Below the pieces are notes generated by a model that worked only from the letters and a program-made list of their open reading frames with translations, did no database searches and was not told the origin of the DNA. A stretch of DNA of 64,000 nucleotides from a bacterium (lineage in GTDB: Bacteria > Joyebacterota > Joyebacteria > Joyebacterales > Joyebacteraceae), in the NCBI GenBank assembly GCA_025774935.1, contig JALGZK010000010.1, forward strand, positions 1 through 64,000, written 5' to 3'. A program made the position numbers and the translations under genes. Shown piece by piece: positions 7,972 to 16,125 of this stretch (within the stretch, counting starts at the first letter, position 1; the number at the start of each line of letters is the position of its first letter).

Positions 7972-9996
7972 CTACCTCAGCACCGTGATCTTCCTGGTTG
8001 CGACGGCCTCGGGCGTACGGAGCTCCGCGAGGTAGACCCCGGCGGACACCCGGTGCCCCGACTCGTCACATGCGTCCCAGGCGACCGTGTGATCGCCCGG
8101 CTGCAGGCGTCCGTAGGCCAGCTCGCGGACGACCCGCCCCGAGGTCGCGAGGATCCTGATCGCCACCCGGTCTACGCCCCCCGGCAGCGAGAACGCGAGG
8201 GTGGCCGGTCCCGGCGCCGGATTCGGGTAAGCGCTCAGGGCGAGCGTCGGCGCCGTGGCGCTCGCCATGACGATCTCCATGCTGTCGGACGGCCCGCTCT
8301 CGTTCCCGGCCGCGTCCGCGGCGGTGACCCAGTACCTGTAGGAGTACCCCTCCTCGACGCTCTCGTCGAGGAAGCTGGGTCCCGAAACCGGAGGGTCGGT
8401 GAGACAGACCGTCCGGCAAGGCGTGTCGTCCTGGGCCCGTGAACTCCTGTAGACGTAGTACCCGACCAGATCGTCCTCCTGGTTCGGCTCCCACGTGATC
8501 CGGATCCCGTTCCCCTCCTCCCACGCCAGAAGGCCCGAGGGAGCGGACGGCGGGACCAGATCGGGCCCCAGAAGCGTTACGAACTCCTGGTCCCCACCGA
8601 TGTTGAGACCTCCCACCCGGTCCCAGGCGAGGACCCGGTAGTGGTACGTCGTCCCGGGCATCAGGTCCACGAGGTCCGCGCCGAACACGCAGTCGCCGGC
8701 ACCGGCAGGAACGCCCGTCCGTGAAGAGCCGTACGTGGTGGTGAGCCCGTACTCGATCCAGGTCGTGCAGGGACGAGACGTGACCCAGTTCAGCCGCGCA
8801 GTCTCCTCTCCGACGGCACCGACGCCCGCTCGGATGATCCCGGGGGGATGCGTGTACGTCATCTGTCCCGTCGGAGCGATCGTCCTGAACGCGCCGACGT
8901 CTCCGCAGGTGGTGTCGCTCCCGCAGGCCGACAGGGTCATGAACGAGTACTCCGCGTACGGGGCGACTGGCGCCACCACGACCGCGTGGTTCGTGACGAG
9001 CGTCGTGTCGATATCGGTCGAGCAGTCGAGCACCCCACCCGTGCCGTACCGGACGAGCGACGACGCCGCGCGGTCGGTGCTCCACGTGATGAGAACCGAC
9101 GTTGCCGAGAGCTCTTCCACGTCGACCCCCCACATCATCGGCGGTCCGGTCGGACCCAGCTCGAGCGTCTCGAACGTCGCGTCCACGGAGCCCGCCTGCG
9201 AACCGTACGCGTCCTCAGACAGGACGCGGAAGTGGTAGAGCTCACCGTCCACGAGCCCGCTCAACGTGACCGAGTGCTCCGACACGAGCTCCTCGTCGAC
9301 GGGCGTCTCCAGGCCGTACGCGCTCGTCAGGCCGTAGAGCACCTGGGAGGTGGCGGGGCGGGACGTCCGCCATGCGACCGCGGCCGTCGTCGGCGTGATG
9401 TCGGTCACCTGGACGTCAGTGATCTCGAGGGGCGCGAGCAACGTCTGGAACTCGTGGTCGCCGGACTGCGCGCTCCCGCCCTCCGCGTCCTCGGAGACGA
9501 CGCGGAAGTGGTAAACGCTGCCGGACGTGAGGCCGGTCAGCTCGACGGCGTGGTCGGTCACGAGAGGCGTCCCGTGGGGAGACCAGAGCCCGTAGGACTC
9601 GGTGGGCCCGTACTCGACGCGGGAGTCGGCGGGGTGGTTCGTCTGCCACGTGACGAGGACCGAGGTCCCCGTGATCTCGGAGACCGCGACGTCGTGGATC
9701 ACGAGCGAGCCGTCGAGGGTGAAGCAGATGGAGAGATCGCCGGGCGGGTAACCGGAGTCGTCGACCACGAAGCTCATGATCCCGGACTCGTCAGAGACGA
9801 CCGGGCTCCCGTTGAACTCGTCGCCGTCGACCGTCACCTCGAACCCTGAGGAGGGCGCGACGCCGATCACGATCTGCGCGAGTTCCGCCCTGGAGCCGGG
9901 CTCCGCCTGGGCGGCTCCGGCCAGGAGCCCCCAGACGAGAAGGGCCGTGACCGCCGCACATGTGCCGGTCTTTTCCGCAGTAGCAGTTAGCGTCAT
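7972..9996 (-). CDS. Secreted multi-fibronectin-III protein with FlgD-like C-terminal sorting domain
   Basis: 674 residues. A signal peptide (residues about 1-31, ending AAQAEP) is followed by a short beta domain and four or five fibronectin type III-like modules at roughly 95-190, 190-280, 285-370, 380-480 and 490-590. They share signatures such as SVLVTWQTNHPADSRVEYG and VYHFRVVSED. The C-terminus (about 590-674), with YPNPAPGPATLAFSL, VAIRILATSGRVVREL and SAGVYLAEL, is the FlgD_Ig/Por-secretion-tail type that FCB-group bacteria use to send proteins through a type IX-like route. The modules resemble the purple-acid-phosphatase-type N-terminal fold. Role inferred: cell-surface or released adhesion protein. 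A sigma-54-like element lies upstream. Confidence 0.85.
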   Translation of the reverse strand: MTLTATAEKTGTCAAVTALLVWGLLAGAAQAEPGSRAELAQIVIGVAPSSGFEVTVDGDEFNGSPVVSDESGIMSFVVDDSGYPPGDLSICFTLDGSLVIHDVAVSEITGTSVLVTWQTNHPADSRVEYGPTESYGLWSPHGTPLVTDHAVELTGLTSGSVYHFRVVSEDAEGGSAQSGDHEFQTLLAPLEITDVQVTDITPTTAAVAWRTSRPATSQVLYGLTSAYGLETPVDEELVSEHSVTLSGLVDGELYHFRVLSEDAYGSQAGSVDATFETLELGPTGPPMMWGVDVEELSATSVLITWSTDRAASSLVRYGTGGVLDCSTDIDTTLVTNHAVVVAPVAPYAEYSFMTLSACGSDTTCGDVGAFRTIAPTGQMTYTHPPGIIRAGVGAVGEETARLNWVTSRPCTTWIEYGLTTTYGSSRTGVPAGAGDCVFGADLVDLMPGTTYHYRVLAWDRVGGLNIGGDQEFVTLLGPDLVPPSAPSGLLAWEEGNGIRITWEPNQEDDLVGYYVYRSSRAQDDTPCRTVCLTDPPVSGPSFLDESVEEGYSYRYWVTAADAAGNESGPSDSMEIVMASATAPTLALSAYPNPAPGPATLAFSLPGGVDRVAIRILATSGRVVRELAYGRLQPGDHTVAWDACDESGHRVSAGVYLAELRTPEAVATRKITVLR

Positions 9997-10240
9997 CCGA
10001 TTGGGTCCCCGCCGCCGTTGGGAGTTTCACCTTCACGTCGAGATCCGCGGGGCCGGAGGCGGGTGCATAGGGGGTTGCCTGTTCGGTGGAAAACCCGGGG
10101 GCCGGCTTCGTGGGGGGGTACGTTACCGGCCCGGCGCGACCGAGGCTTCTCGAGTGCCTCACGGTCCCCGCAGGATCTCGGCGAATCCGTAATCGCTCCT
10201 CATGTTGCACGGGATTCGCTCCCACACACCCACGACAGAT

Positions 10241-10256
10241 TGCACAATCTATGCCA
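10241..10256 (-). promoter_or_regulatory. Candidate sigma-54 promoter (-24/-12)
   Basis: The reverse strand reads TGGCATAGATTGTGCA, close to the consensus TGGCAC-N5-TTGCA, with the invariant GG and GC exactly 12 nt apart. It lies 245 nt before the fibronectin-III gene. A 14-nt imperfect palindrome, AGATTG-2-CAATCT (10237-10250), overlaps it. Confidence 0.5.
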
Positions 10257-10337
10257 GTTAGGAAGTAACAATGCAGGCAGGGTACCGAAAAGGGCAGGGA
10301 ATGAGTGCTCCGAGGGGGCCTTGCGGGCTCGCCGGCC

Positions 10338-10355
10338 GAGAGGGCCGGCCCTCTC
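10338..10355. repeat. Perfect 18-bp dyad, possible activator site
   Basis: GAGAGGGCCGGCCCTCTC is a perfect palindrome about 90 bp upstream of the sigma-54-like element, the usual distance for an enhancer bound by an NtrC-type regulator. With no loop it is a poor hairpin, which favours protein binding over termination. The regulator at 13011-14492 is the obvious candidate. Confidence 0.45.
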
Positions 10356-10398
10356 ATTAATAGAGGAGCCTCGCCTGGGCACGCGCGGGGGCAAAGAG

Positions 10399-10427
10399 CG
10401 AGGGGCCCACAGCGTTCGGGCCCCTCG
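10399..10427 (-). terminator. Terminator of the fibronectin-III lipoprotein gene
   Basis: A 10-bp stem CGAGGGGCCC/GGGCCCCTCG with a 9-nt loop is followed on the reverse strand by CTCTTTG. It stands about 70 nt after the stop codon at 10499. Confidence 0.65.
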
Positions 10428-10498
10428 AATTCCTCATTCCGCCTGTCGCCTCCCCCGCTACCCGGGGGAGCTTCGTCCCGCGTGTCGGCGGCGTACCT

Positions 10499-12112
10499 CT
10501 ACGGCGCCGCCGGGCGCGGCGAGCCCGAGACGGTGTTCGAGACCGCCGTCCCTCCGAACGAGTCGACGACAGCAACCTCGTACCAGTAGACGAACGAATC
10601 GACCAGGCTCTCGTGCGTGAAGAAGGTCTCCGTCCGGTCGGTCAGGCGTGCGATCACACGCTTGGTGCCCAGGTCCGGCGGGTTCGGGGGATCCTGGTCC
10701 CAGCAGAAGAGCTCGTACGCGAGGAAGTCGTCGTCCGTGTTCACCGACCATGAGAGCTCGAGGCTCGCCGAGTCAGGCGCCCACGGCTCCGCGAGCTCCA
10801 CCGGCGTGGGGAGCTCGTTCTCCATCGTCGTCCCGACGACCTCGTTGCTGATGGCCGAGAGGCCGATGTCGTCGAAGACGTAGACCGCGTAGTAGTACGT
10901 CGAGTCGGGCTCGAGACCGGTGTCCGTGAAATCGGTCAGCGTCTGGTTCGTGATGTCCGCGATGAGCTCGCGCTCGGACGACGTGTCGACCCCCGGGATG
11001 TACGACCGGTAGAGCCTGTAGCTGTCGAAGTCGCTGTCGTTGTTCCTCGTCCACGACAGCCCGATCCGCCGCTCGGAGATCGGCACAGGCGGGTTCAGGG
11101 TCACGGACGTCGGCGGGTCGAGGATCGTGACGAGTGTCTGCGCCACGACCGGCTCCGCCTGGTTTCCGACGTCGTCCGTGAAGAAGCCGCTGACCGTTCC
11201 GTCGAGAATCTCCACTCCGATCTCGATGACGTAGTCGCGCTCGTAGACTCCGTCGTTCGGAACCGTGTCCCCTCCTACGCCGTCGTCGTAGAGGGCGATG
11301 GCAATCACGACGTTCCCGATGTCGACCTCCGCCTGACCGTACAGCTCCTGCGCGTCGAGCGTGAAGTGGATCGTCTCCCCCGCGACCATGGACGCGCCCT
11401 GAGTGTCTTCCGTCACCGACTCGATCACGGCCCGGGTGTCGAGGATGATGCCGTCGCTCGCGATCGTGGAGTCGTTGTCCTCGCCGTCGCGGAATCGGGC
11501 GTAGACGTTCTTCACCCCGTCGCCTCCCTCAAGCTCCCACGCGGACGTCGTGCGGAACGGCTGCCACTGGGCGCCGACGAGATTCTCGTTGTTCGAGAGC
11601 TGCATCAGCTGCGTGCCGGCGGCGGCGGACATCGTGAGCGTTACGTTTCGGCTGGGCGTCTTCATCTGGCCGTTGTCGATCGTCACGCCGTAGATCGCGG
11701 GCGTCGCCGTGATGGTCGACGACAGCAGGCCCTCGAGCCCGTGCGTGTTCACGGCCGAGACCGCGTATGCGTACTCCGTGCCGTTCCTCACTTCTTCGTC
11801 CGCGTAGTACGAGGTCGTCGCCGTGTTCAGGAGCTCGAGGTCCTCGGTCTCGTCCTCGATCACCTCCCACCGGTACACCATGTACTCCTCGATGTCGGTC
11901 GTGTCGCTCATCGACCAGTTCAGAGCGACGACGCGGTCCGCGATGATCGCGCCGAGATTCGAGGGCTTCCCCGGCTCCTCGGAGCCCGTGTTCGGGTTCT
12001 CGGGGTCGGCCGAGTTGTCGCGCGTTGGCGACGTGAGTTCGCCGCCGCAGCCGGCGAGGCCCACGACGAGGATGAGGGCCAGTCCGGCAGTAAGGAACCC
12101 GTGTAGTTTCAT
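10499..12112 (-). CDS. Lipoprotein with fibronectin type III modules
   Basis: 537 residues. A signal peptide ends in the lipobox LAGC (Cys about 22), followed by a disordered linker (GGELTSPTRDNSADPENPN). A first fibronectin-III module (about 50-140, VVALNWSMSDTTDIEEYMVYR) precedes a middle region resembling a choice-of-anchor/bacterial Ig module (about 150-330, with ALYDDGVGGDTVPNDGVYERDY). Two more fibronectin-III modules follow, at about 340-430 (RIGLSWTRNNDSDFDSYRLYR) and 440-530. It is expected at the outer membrane. It lies 45 nt downstream of the PEGA-domain gene and both probably use the promoter at 13002-13030. The biological role is unknown. Confidence 0.8.
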   Translation of the reverse strand: MKLHGFLTAGLALILVVGLAGCGGELTSPTRDNSADPENPNTGSEEPGKPSNLGAIIADRVVALNWSMSDTTDIEEYMVYRWEVIEDETEDLELLNTATTSYYADEEVRNGTEYAYAVSAVNTHGLEGLLSSTITATPAIYGVTIDNGQMKTPSRNVTLTMSAAAGTQLMQLSNNENLVGAQWQPFRTTSAWELEGGDGVKNVYARFRDGEDNDSTIASDGIILDTRAVIESVTEDTQGASMVAGETIHFTLDAQELYGQAEVDIGNVVIAIALYDDGVGGDTVPNDGVYERDYVIEIGVEILDGTVSGFFTDDVGNQAEPVVAQTLVTILDPPTSVTLNPPVPISERRIGLSWTRNNDSDFDSYRLYRSYIPGVDTSSERELIADITNQTLTDFTDTGLEPDSTYYYAVYVFDDIGLSAISNEVVGTTMENELPTPVELAEPWAPDSASLELSWSVNTDDDFLAYELFCWDQDPPNPPDLGTKRVIARLTDRTETFFTHESLVDSFVYWYEVAVVDSFGGTAVSNTVSGSPRPAAP

Positions 12113-12157
12113 GCGTCACCTCCGGGCGGTTCCAGCCGCCCACGTCCAGCTCAGCGG

Positions 12158-12922
12158 CTAGAACTTGATGGCGAACCCGACCGTTGATCCGTCCGGCGTG
12201 AGTGCGGCGTAGAACCCGGACGGCTCAGCGCCGAGCTGGCTCACCGTGGGAGCCTCGCTGGTCGGCGGCGAGATCATGAAGGCGTCGACCACGTTGATCG
12301 CCCAGATTCCGATGGCCGCATACATCCAGACGTCGCGCTTCTGCTGCCAGTCCTCGGCGTCGCTGTATGTCGATTCCACCTCTTCCCACGCGAGCTCGAT
12401 CTCCTCGATCTGGGTCGCGTCCAGGTAGTCGTCGTACGCCTCTTCGTACGTGTCCTTCGCGTCCACGTAGTTCGACTGCGTCCAGACGAGCCCGCCGAGC
12501 GCCACCGCCTCCGCGATGAAGAAGAAGGCTCCCTTCGCTGCCTGGTCGGCGTAGACCTGTCCCCATCCAGGGATGATGACCGAGCGGAATCCGGCCCCGG
12601 ACGCGGTCTTCCGCGTGAGACGGATCTCGATCTCCTCCACCGTGGTCGCCGACAGCACAGTGACCCCCGTCCACTCCTCGTACCCGGTCATGCGTGCTCG
12701 GATCTCGTACGTCCCGGAGAGACCGCGCTCGAGCCGCCAGGGAGTCACGCCCCGAAGGGCATGGTCTCCGAGGAGCTCGACCACGGCTCCCGAGGGAACC
12801 GAGGTGATGACTACGCCTCCCCCGGTCGCGTTCGCGGCCGGCTGCGCCGTGGAGTCCCCGACGAGGGGAAGCGCGAGCAGGAGGATCGCGAGGACTGGGA
12901 GACCCAGTGGTCTGAGAGACAT
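12158..12922 (-). CDS. PEGA-domain/DUF5683 membrane protein
   Basis: 254 residues from ATG 12922, chosen because AAGGAG lies 8 nt upstream and a signal peptide (MSLRPLGLPVLAILLLALPL) begins there. Residues about 35-100 form a PEGA domain (VVITSVPSGAVVELLGD...GTYEIRARMTGYEEW). From about 110 the sequence SVIIPGWGQVYADQAAKGAFFF and two hydrophobic segments match the DUF5683 type, with a charged, coil-like insert between them. PEGA proteins are surface-associated and common in this type of bacterium. A consensus promoter sits just upstream, so it starts its own transcript with the lipoprotein gene. Confidence 0.8.
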   Translation of the reverse strand: MSLRPLGLPVLAILLLALPLVGDSTAQPAANATGGGVVITSVPSGAVVELLGDHALRGVTPWRLERGLSGTYEIRARMTGYEEWTGVTVLSATTVEEIEIRLTRKTASGAGFRSVIIPGWGQVYADQAAKGAFFFIAEAVALGGLVWTQSNYVDAKDTYEEAYDDYLDATQIEEIELAWEEVESTYSDAEDWQQKRDVWMYAAIGIWAINVVDAFMISPPTSEAPTVSQLGAEPSGFYAALTPDGSTVGFAIKF

Positions 12923-13001
12923 GTGCGACTCCTTCTGGTCTGTCTGTCGGCCTCGTCCGCCGCTCTCGACCGGGACAACCGGCCAAAGGCGGGCCGCGGC
13001 G

Positions 13002-13030
13002 ATTCTATGGTCACCCTTCGGTGCTGTCAA
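13002..13030 (-). promoter_or_regulatory. Near-consensus sigma-70 promoter embedded in the regulator's 3' end
   Basis: On the reverse strand TTGACA (13025-13030), a 17-nt spacer and TAGAAT (13002-13007) match consensus at 11 of 12 positions. The element spans the stop codon of the response regulator (13011-13013) and points to the PEGA gene about 80 nt away. Confidence 0.85.
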
Positions 13031-14492
13031 GGTCACCCGGACCGCGAGCGGCGCGCGGGCGGCTGTCGCTCGGGTCGAATCCCTCGGAACGCCCCGCTTC
13101 CCGCGGTTTTCTTCTTGCGAGTGACTTGAATCCTGTGACATCGATTTCGTATTTTCGAATGAGATCGTAGACGGTCGACCGGCTCACGCCGATCGAACGG
13201 GCCGCACGAGAGACGTTGCCGGCGGCCCGCCTGAGCGCGTCGACGACGATCTCGTGTTCCAGTGCGTCCTTCGCTTCACCGAGTGTCTGCGCGCGCCGTT
13301 CAGTCTCGGAGTCGAGCCCGAGGTCGGCCGCCGTGAGCCTGTGACCGGATGACATGACGACCGCGCGCTTGACCCGGTTCTCCAGCTCGGGGATGTTCCC
13401 GGGCCACTCGTGCGCCATCATCGCCCGCACCGCCGACCGGGTGAACCCCGACAACCTCCGCCCGTGCTCGGAGGCGCAGCGCTCGAGGAGGTCCTCCGCG
13501 AGAAGGGCGATGTCCTCGCCCCGCTCTCTGAGCGGGGGCAGCGTGACCGTCACCACGCTCAACTGATAGTAGAGGTCCTCCCGGAACCCGCCTTCCGCGA
13601 CGACCTCTTCCAGATCGTCATCGGCGGCAGCTATGATCCTGACGTCCGCCTTGATCGGATCGTGCGGGCCTTTCCGCTCGATCTCTCCCGACTGAAGGAA
13701 CGCGGAGAGCCGAGCCTGAAGATGCTGCGACAGCTCGTCGACTCCTACGACGAACAGCGTCCCGCCGTCGGCCTGTTCGATTCGGCCCGGCATCTTCTCC
13801 GCGCCGTTGAACGTCCCGTTCCCGTTGCCGTTTCCGAAGACCTCGGCCTCGAGGTACTCGGACGGCGTCGCGCGCAGGTCGACAGCGACGAAGGGCCCTC
13901 GCGAGCGGCGACTCAGGTGGTGGATTCCTCGGGCGATGAGCTCCCTTCCGGTTCCTCGTTCGCCCACGAGAAGCACGCCGACTTCGGTCGCGGCGACCTT
14001 CCTGGCGGAGGAGAACACGTCCTGCATGGCCTCACAGGTCCCCGCCAGGCTGTCGAGGCGCTCGACGCCCGAGAGACGGTCCGGAACGGCGTCCGCGGCC
14101 GCCTCCAGCTCCTGGATCCTGAGCGCGCGCTTCACGAGGACCCCGAACTCGTCGATGTCGAAGGGCTTCACGCAACAGTCGCACGCTCCGAGCTCGATGG
14201 CGCGGACGGCGAGGTCGCGGTCCCCGCTCGGGGCGACCACGATGATCTTGAGCCTGAGCCTGGCCTTCCGCGCCAGCCGGAGGAGCTCGAGCTCCTCGCC
14301 GGAGCCCTCTTCGCCGCGCTCCAGCGTGCCGTCGAGCGTCATCACGTCCGGGCGGAACCGGCGGACGGCCTCGATGGCACCGGCGATCGTGTCGGAGGCG
14401 CACACGTCGTAGTCGCGCGCGAGACCTTCCCGGAGCAGCCTCCGGGTGACCTCGTCGCCTTCCACGATCAGGACTCTCTTGCGCTCGGACAC
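13011..14492 (-). CDS. NtrC-type response regulator with degenerate AAA+ domain
   Basis: 493 residues: receiver (about 5-120, phosphoacceptor D54 in MTLDGT, K109 in CVKPFD), AAA+ domain (about 145-380) and a Fis-type HTH (about 410-455, GNVSRAARSIGVSRSTVYDL). The ATPase signatures are altered: Walker A is GERGTGRE (R183 for Lys), the sigma-54 loop GAFTGA reads GTFNGA (226-231), Walker B reads GTLFVVGV where LFLDEI is expected, and the sensor II Arg of GNVREL is Pro368. The arginine-finger region FREDL is intact. Position beside an exosortase/EPS locus recalls PrsR-type regulators of PEP-CTERM genes. It probably binds DNA but may not hydrolyse ATP. Confidence 0.85.
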   Translation of the reverse strand: MSERKRVLIVEGDEVTRRLLREGLARDYDVCASDTIAGAIEAVRRFRPDVMTLDGTLERGEEGSGEELELLRLARKARLRLKIIVVAPSGDRDLAVRAIELGACDCCVKPFDIDEFGVLVKRALRIQELEAAADAVPDRLSGVERLDSLAGTCEAMQDVFSSARKVAATEVGVLLVGERGTGRELIARGIHHLSRRSRGPFVAVDLRATPSEYLEAEVFGNGNGNGTFNGAEKMPGRIEQADGGTLFVVGVDELSQHLQARLSAFLQSGEIERKGPHDPIKADVRIIAAADDDLEEVVAEGGFREDLYYQLSVVTVTLPPLRERGEDIALLAEDLLERCASEHGRRLSGFTRSAVRAMMAHEWPGNIPELENRVKRAVVMSSGHRLTAADLGLDSETERRAQTLGEAKDALEHEIVVDALRRAAGNVSRAARSIGVSRSTVYDLIRKYEIDVTGFKSLARRKPREAGRSEGFDPSDSRPRAARGPGDLDSTEG

Positions 14493-14595
14493 GATCCTCG
14501 GTTCCTCCAGCTACGGACCGGGCGTCGGGCGGGTCTTCCGCCCCGCGGCGCCCACACGACCCCTCCGGCTTCCCTGCGGTGCCCTGCCGGTGCTC

Positions 14596-16125
14596 CTACT
14601 CGGGCAGGGCCTCCAGCTGCCGGGCCGCCTCTTCCGCCCACGGCTCTCCGGCGTACGTGCTCGCGATGTCCTCGAGCACCTCGCGCGCACTGGCGAAGTC
14701 CTCGAGCTGCCTCGTGTACAGATCGGCGGCCTGCAGCTTCATGATCGGCGCGTCCTCCGAGTCGGGCAGAAGCTCCGACGTCTCTAGGAGGATCCGCGCC
14801 GCCGCCTCCCACTTCTCCTGTCGGATCCGCGCGTCGACGAGGTACCCGCGGGCGGCAATCTCGGCCGACGTCCCGGCGTACTCCCTGATCACGCGCGTGT
14901 ACTGCTCCACGGCCCGCTCGAGCGTGCTGGCCCCGACCTCCTCGTCACCGCTCTGGACGTACCGGTCGGACACGTGGATGAGTGCGCGGAGGCCGTACAG
15001 CGTGGTCGGGTACTCGCGCGCGAGAACGCTGTACTGCGCCGCCGCGCGATCCCAGTTCCCGGTCGCCTCGAAGCTCATCGCCAGGTACTGCATCGCCGTG
15101 GCGCTCACGACCTGCTCGGTCGTAAACTCGTCGATGACTCGTGAGAGGCGCCGCCGCGCGTCGTCGTGGCGCCCCGCGGCGAGGTCCTGTCTCGCGAGCG
15201 AGACGGCCGCCGTCGCGCCCGACACGTCGTCCCCGTACTCGCTCTCGACCCTCTCGTAGTACTCGCGCGCGAGACCGTTGCGCCCGAGTCTCGTCTCGTA
15301 GATCTCGGCCAGTCCGAGCCAGAGGGGCGCGCGGTTCTCGGGCGTTCCGAAGTCGCGGTCGAGCTCCTCGTACACCCTGGCCGCTTCCTCCCAGCGGTCC
15401 TCGAGCCCGTAGCTCTCCGCCGTGAGCGACGTCGCGAGCTCCGCGGTGGGCGATTCCGGCCACTCCGCGATCCAACGGGCGTAGTACTCCCTGGCACGGT
15501 CGGACCACGCCGCCGCCTCGGCCGCATCTCCCCGAGCGCGGTAGACCGCCGCGACCGACAGGGGCGCGCGGAGGATCCGCGTGTCGGGACTCGACTCCGG
15601 GTCGCGGGCGGGCTGCCAGTCCTCAATGAGCCCCGCGTAGACCGCCACGGCCTCGGGCCACCTGTCCTCGCGCCGCTCGACGGCGCCGAGCGCGAGCGTC
15701 GCATCGATCGCAAGGCCCCTCTCGAGCGCGTAGCTGTCTCGCACGGACGAGTAGAGGCGCCGCGCCTCGTCGAAGTCCCCGCGGTCCATCGCGAGCTGCC
15801 CGAGCGCGAGCCTGCTGTGCCCGGAGATGCGGGCGATCTGCCTGGCGACCTCGGAGACGCCCTCCGAATCCCCCTCGGGTGGCGGGAACGCCCGCGTGAT
15901 GTTCCGGTACTCGTCCTCGACGCGGGCGCGCATCTCGTCGGTGTTCATACCGGGGTTGACGCTCACCGCGCGCATGAGGCTGCTCGCGCGCCAGGCCATT
16001 CTCTCGGCCTCGTACCTGTCCCTGATCTCCCTCGATGATTCGCATCCGACGCACACGGCCACGACCACGATCAGGAGGACCGCCGCGAGCCGCCTTGCTG
16101 CGCGAGTGTCTCTCAGTGTCATCAT
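14596..16125 (-). CDS. TPR-repeat lipoprotein
   Basis: 509 residues starting MMTLRDT; a signal peptide ends near CVGC, a slightly unusual lipobox, so lipidation is probable only. The rest is a long array of TPR-like helical pairs (for example FDEARRLYSSVRDSYALERG, WEEAARVYEEL, WDRAAAQYSVLAREYP, SAREVLEDIASTYAGEP) of about 34 residues each. Similar TPR lipoproteins occur in exosortase/EPS loci and may scaffold secretion across the periplasm. Its ATG overlaps the stop of the upstream membrane-protein gene by 4 bp (ATGA), so the two are translated together. Confidence 0.8.
   Translation of the reverse strand: MMTLRDTRAARRLAAVLLIVVVAVCVGCESSREIRDRYEAERMAWRASSLMRAVSVNPGMNTDEMRARVEDEYRNITRAFPPPEGDSEGVSEVARQIARISGHSRLALGQLAMDRGDFDEARRLYSSVRDSYALERGLAIDATLALGAVERREDRWPEAVAVYAGLIEDWQPARDPESSPDTRILRAPLSVAAVYRARGDAAEAAAWSDRAREYYARWIAEWPESPTAELATSLTAESYGLEDRWEEAARVYEELDRDFGTPENRAPLWLGLAEIYETRLGRNGLAREYYERVESEYGDDVSGATAAVSLARQDLAAGRHDDARRRLSRVIDEFTTEQVVSATAMQYLAMSFEATGNWDRAAAQYSVLAREYPTTLYGLRALIHVSDRYVQSGDEEVGASTLERAVEQYTRVIREYAGTSAEIAARGYLVDARIRQEKWEAAARILLETSELLPDSEDAPIMKLQAADLYTRQLEDFASAREVLEDIASTYAGEPWAEEAARQLEALPE

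Larger units (their letters stand above)
9997..10498. other. Regulatory intergenic region upstream of the fibronectin-III gene (502 bp)
   Basis: From right to left on the minus strand this gap holds the terminator of the lipoprotein gene (10399-10427), an 18-bp perfect dyad (10338-10355), a sigma-54-like -24/-12 element (10241-10256) and a hairpin with arms GCGAATCC/GGATTCGC (10181-10188 with 10212-10219). A leader of about 230 nt leads to the ATG at 9996. No convincing sigma-70 promoter is present. I find no coding region. Confidence 0.6.

Noticed and set aside
10020-10120. A cyclic-di-GMP (GEMM) riboswitch upstream of the fibronectin-III gene
   Set aside because: The CAGGCAACC and GCCTCCGGCC segments resemble parts of GEMM-I, but the remaining conserved bases and the paired stems are missing.
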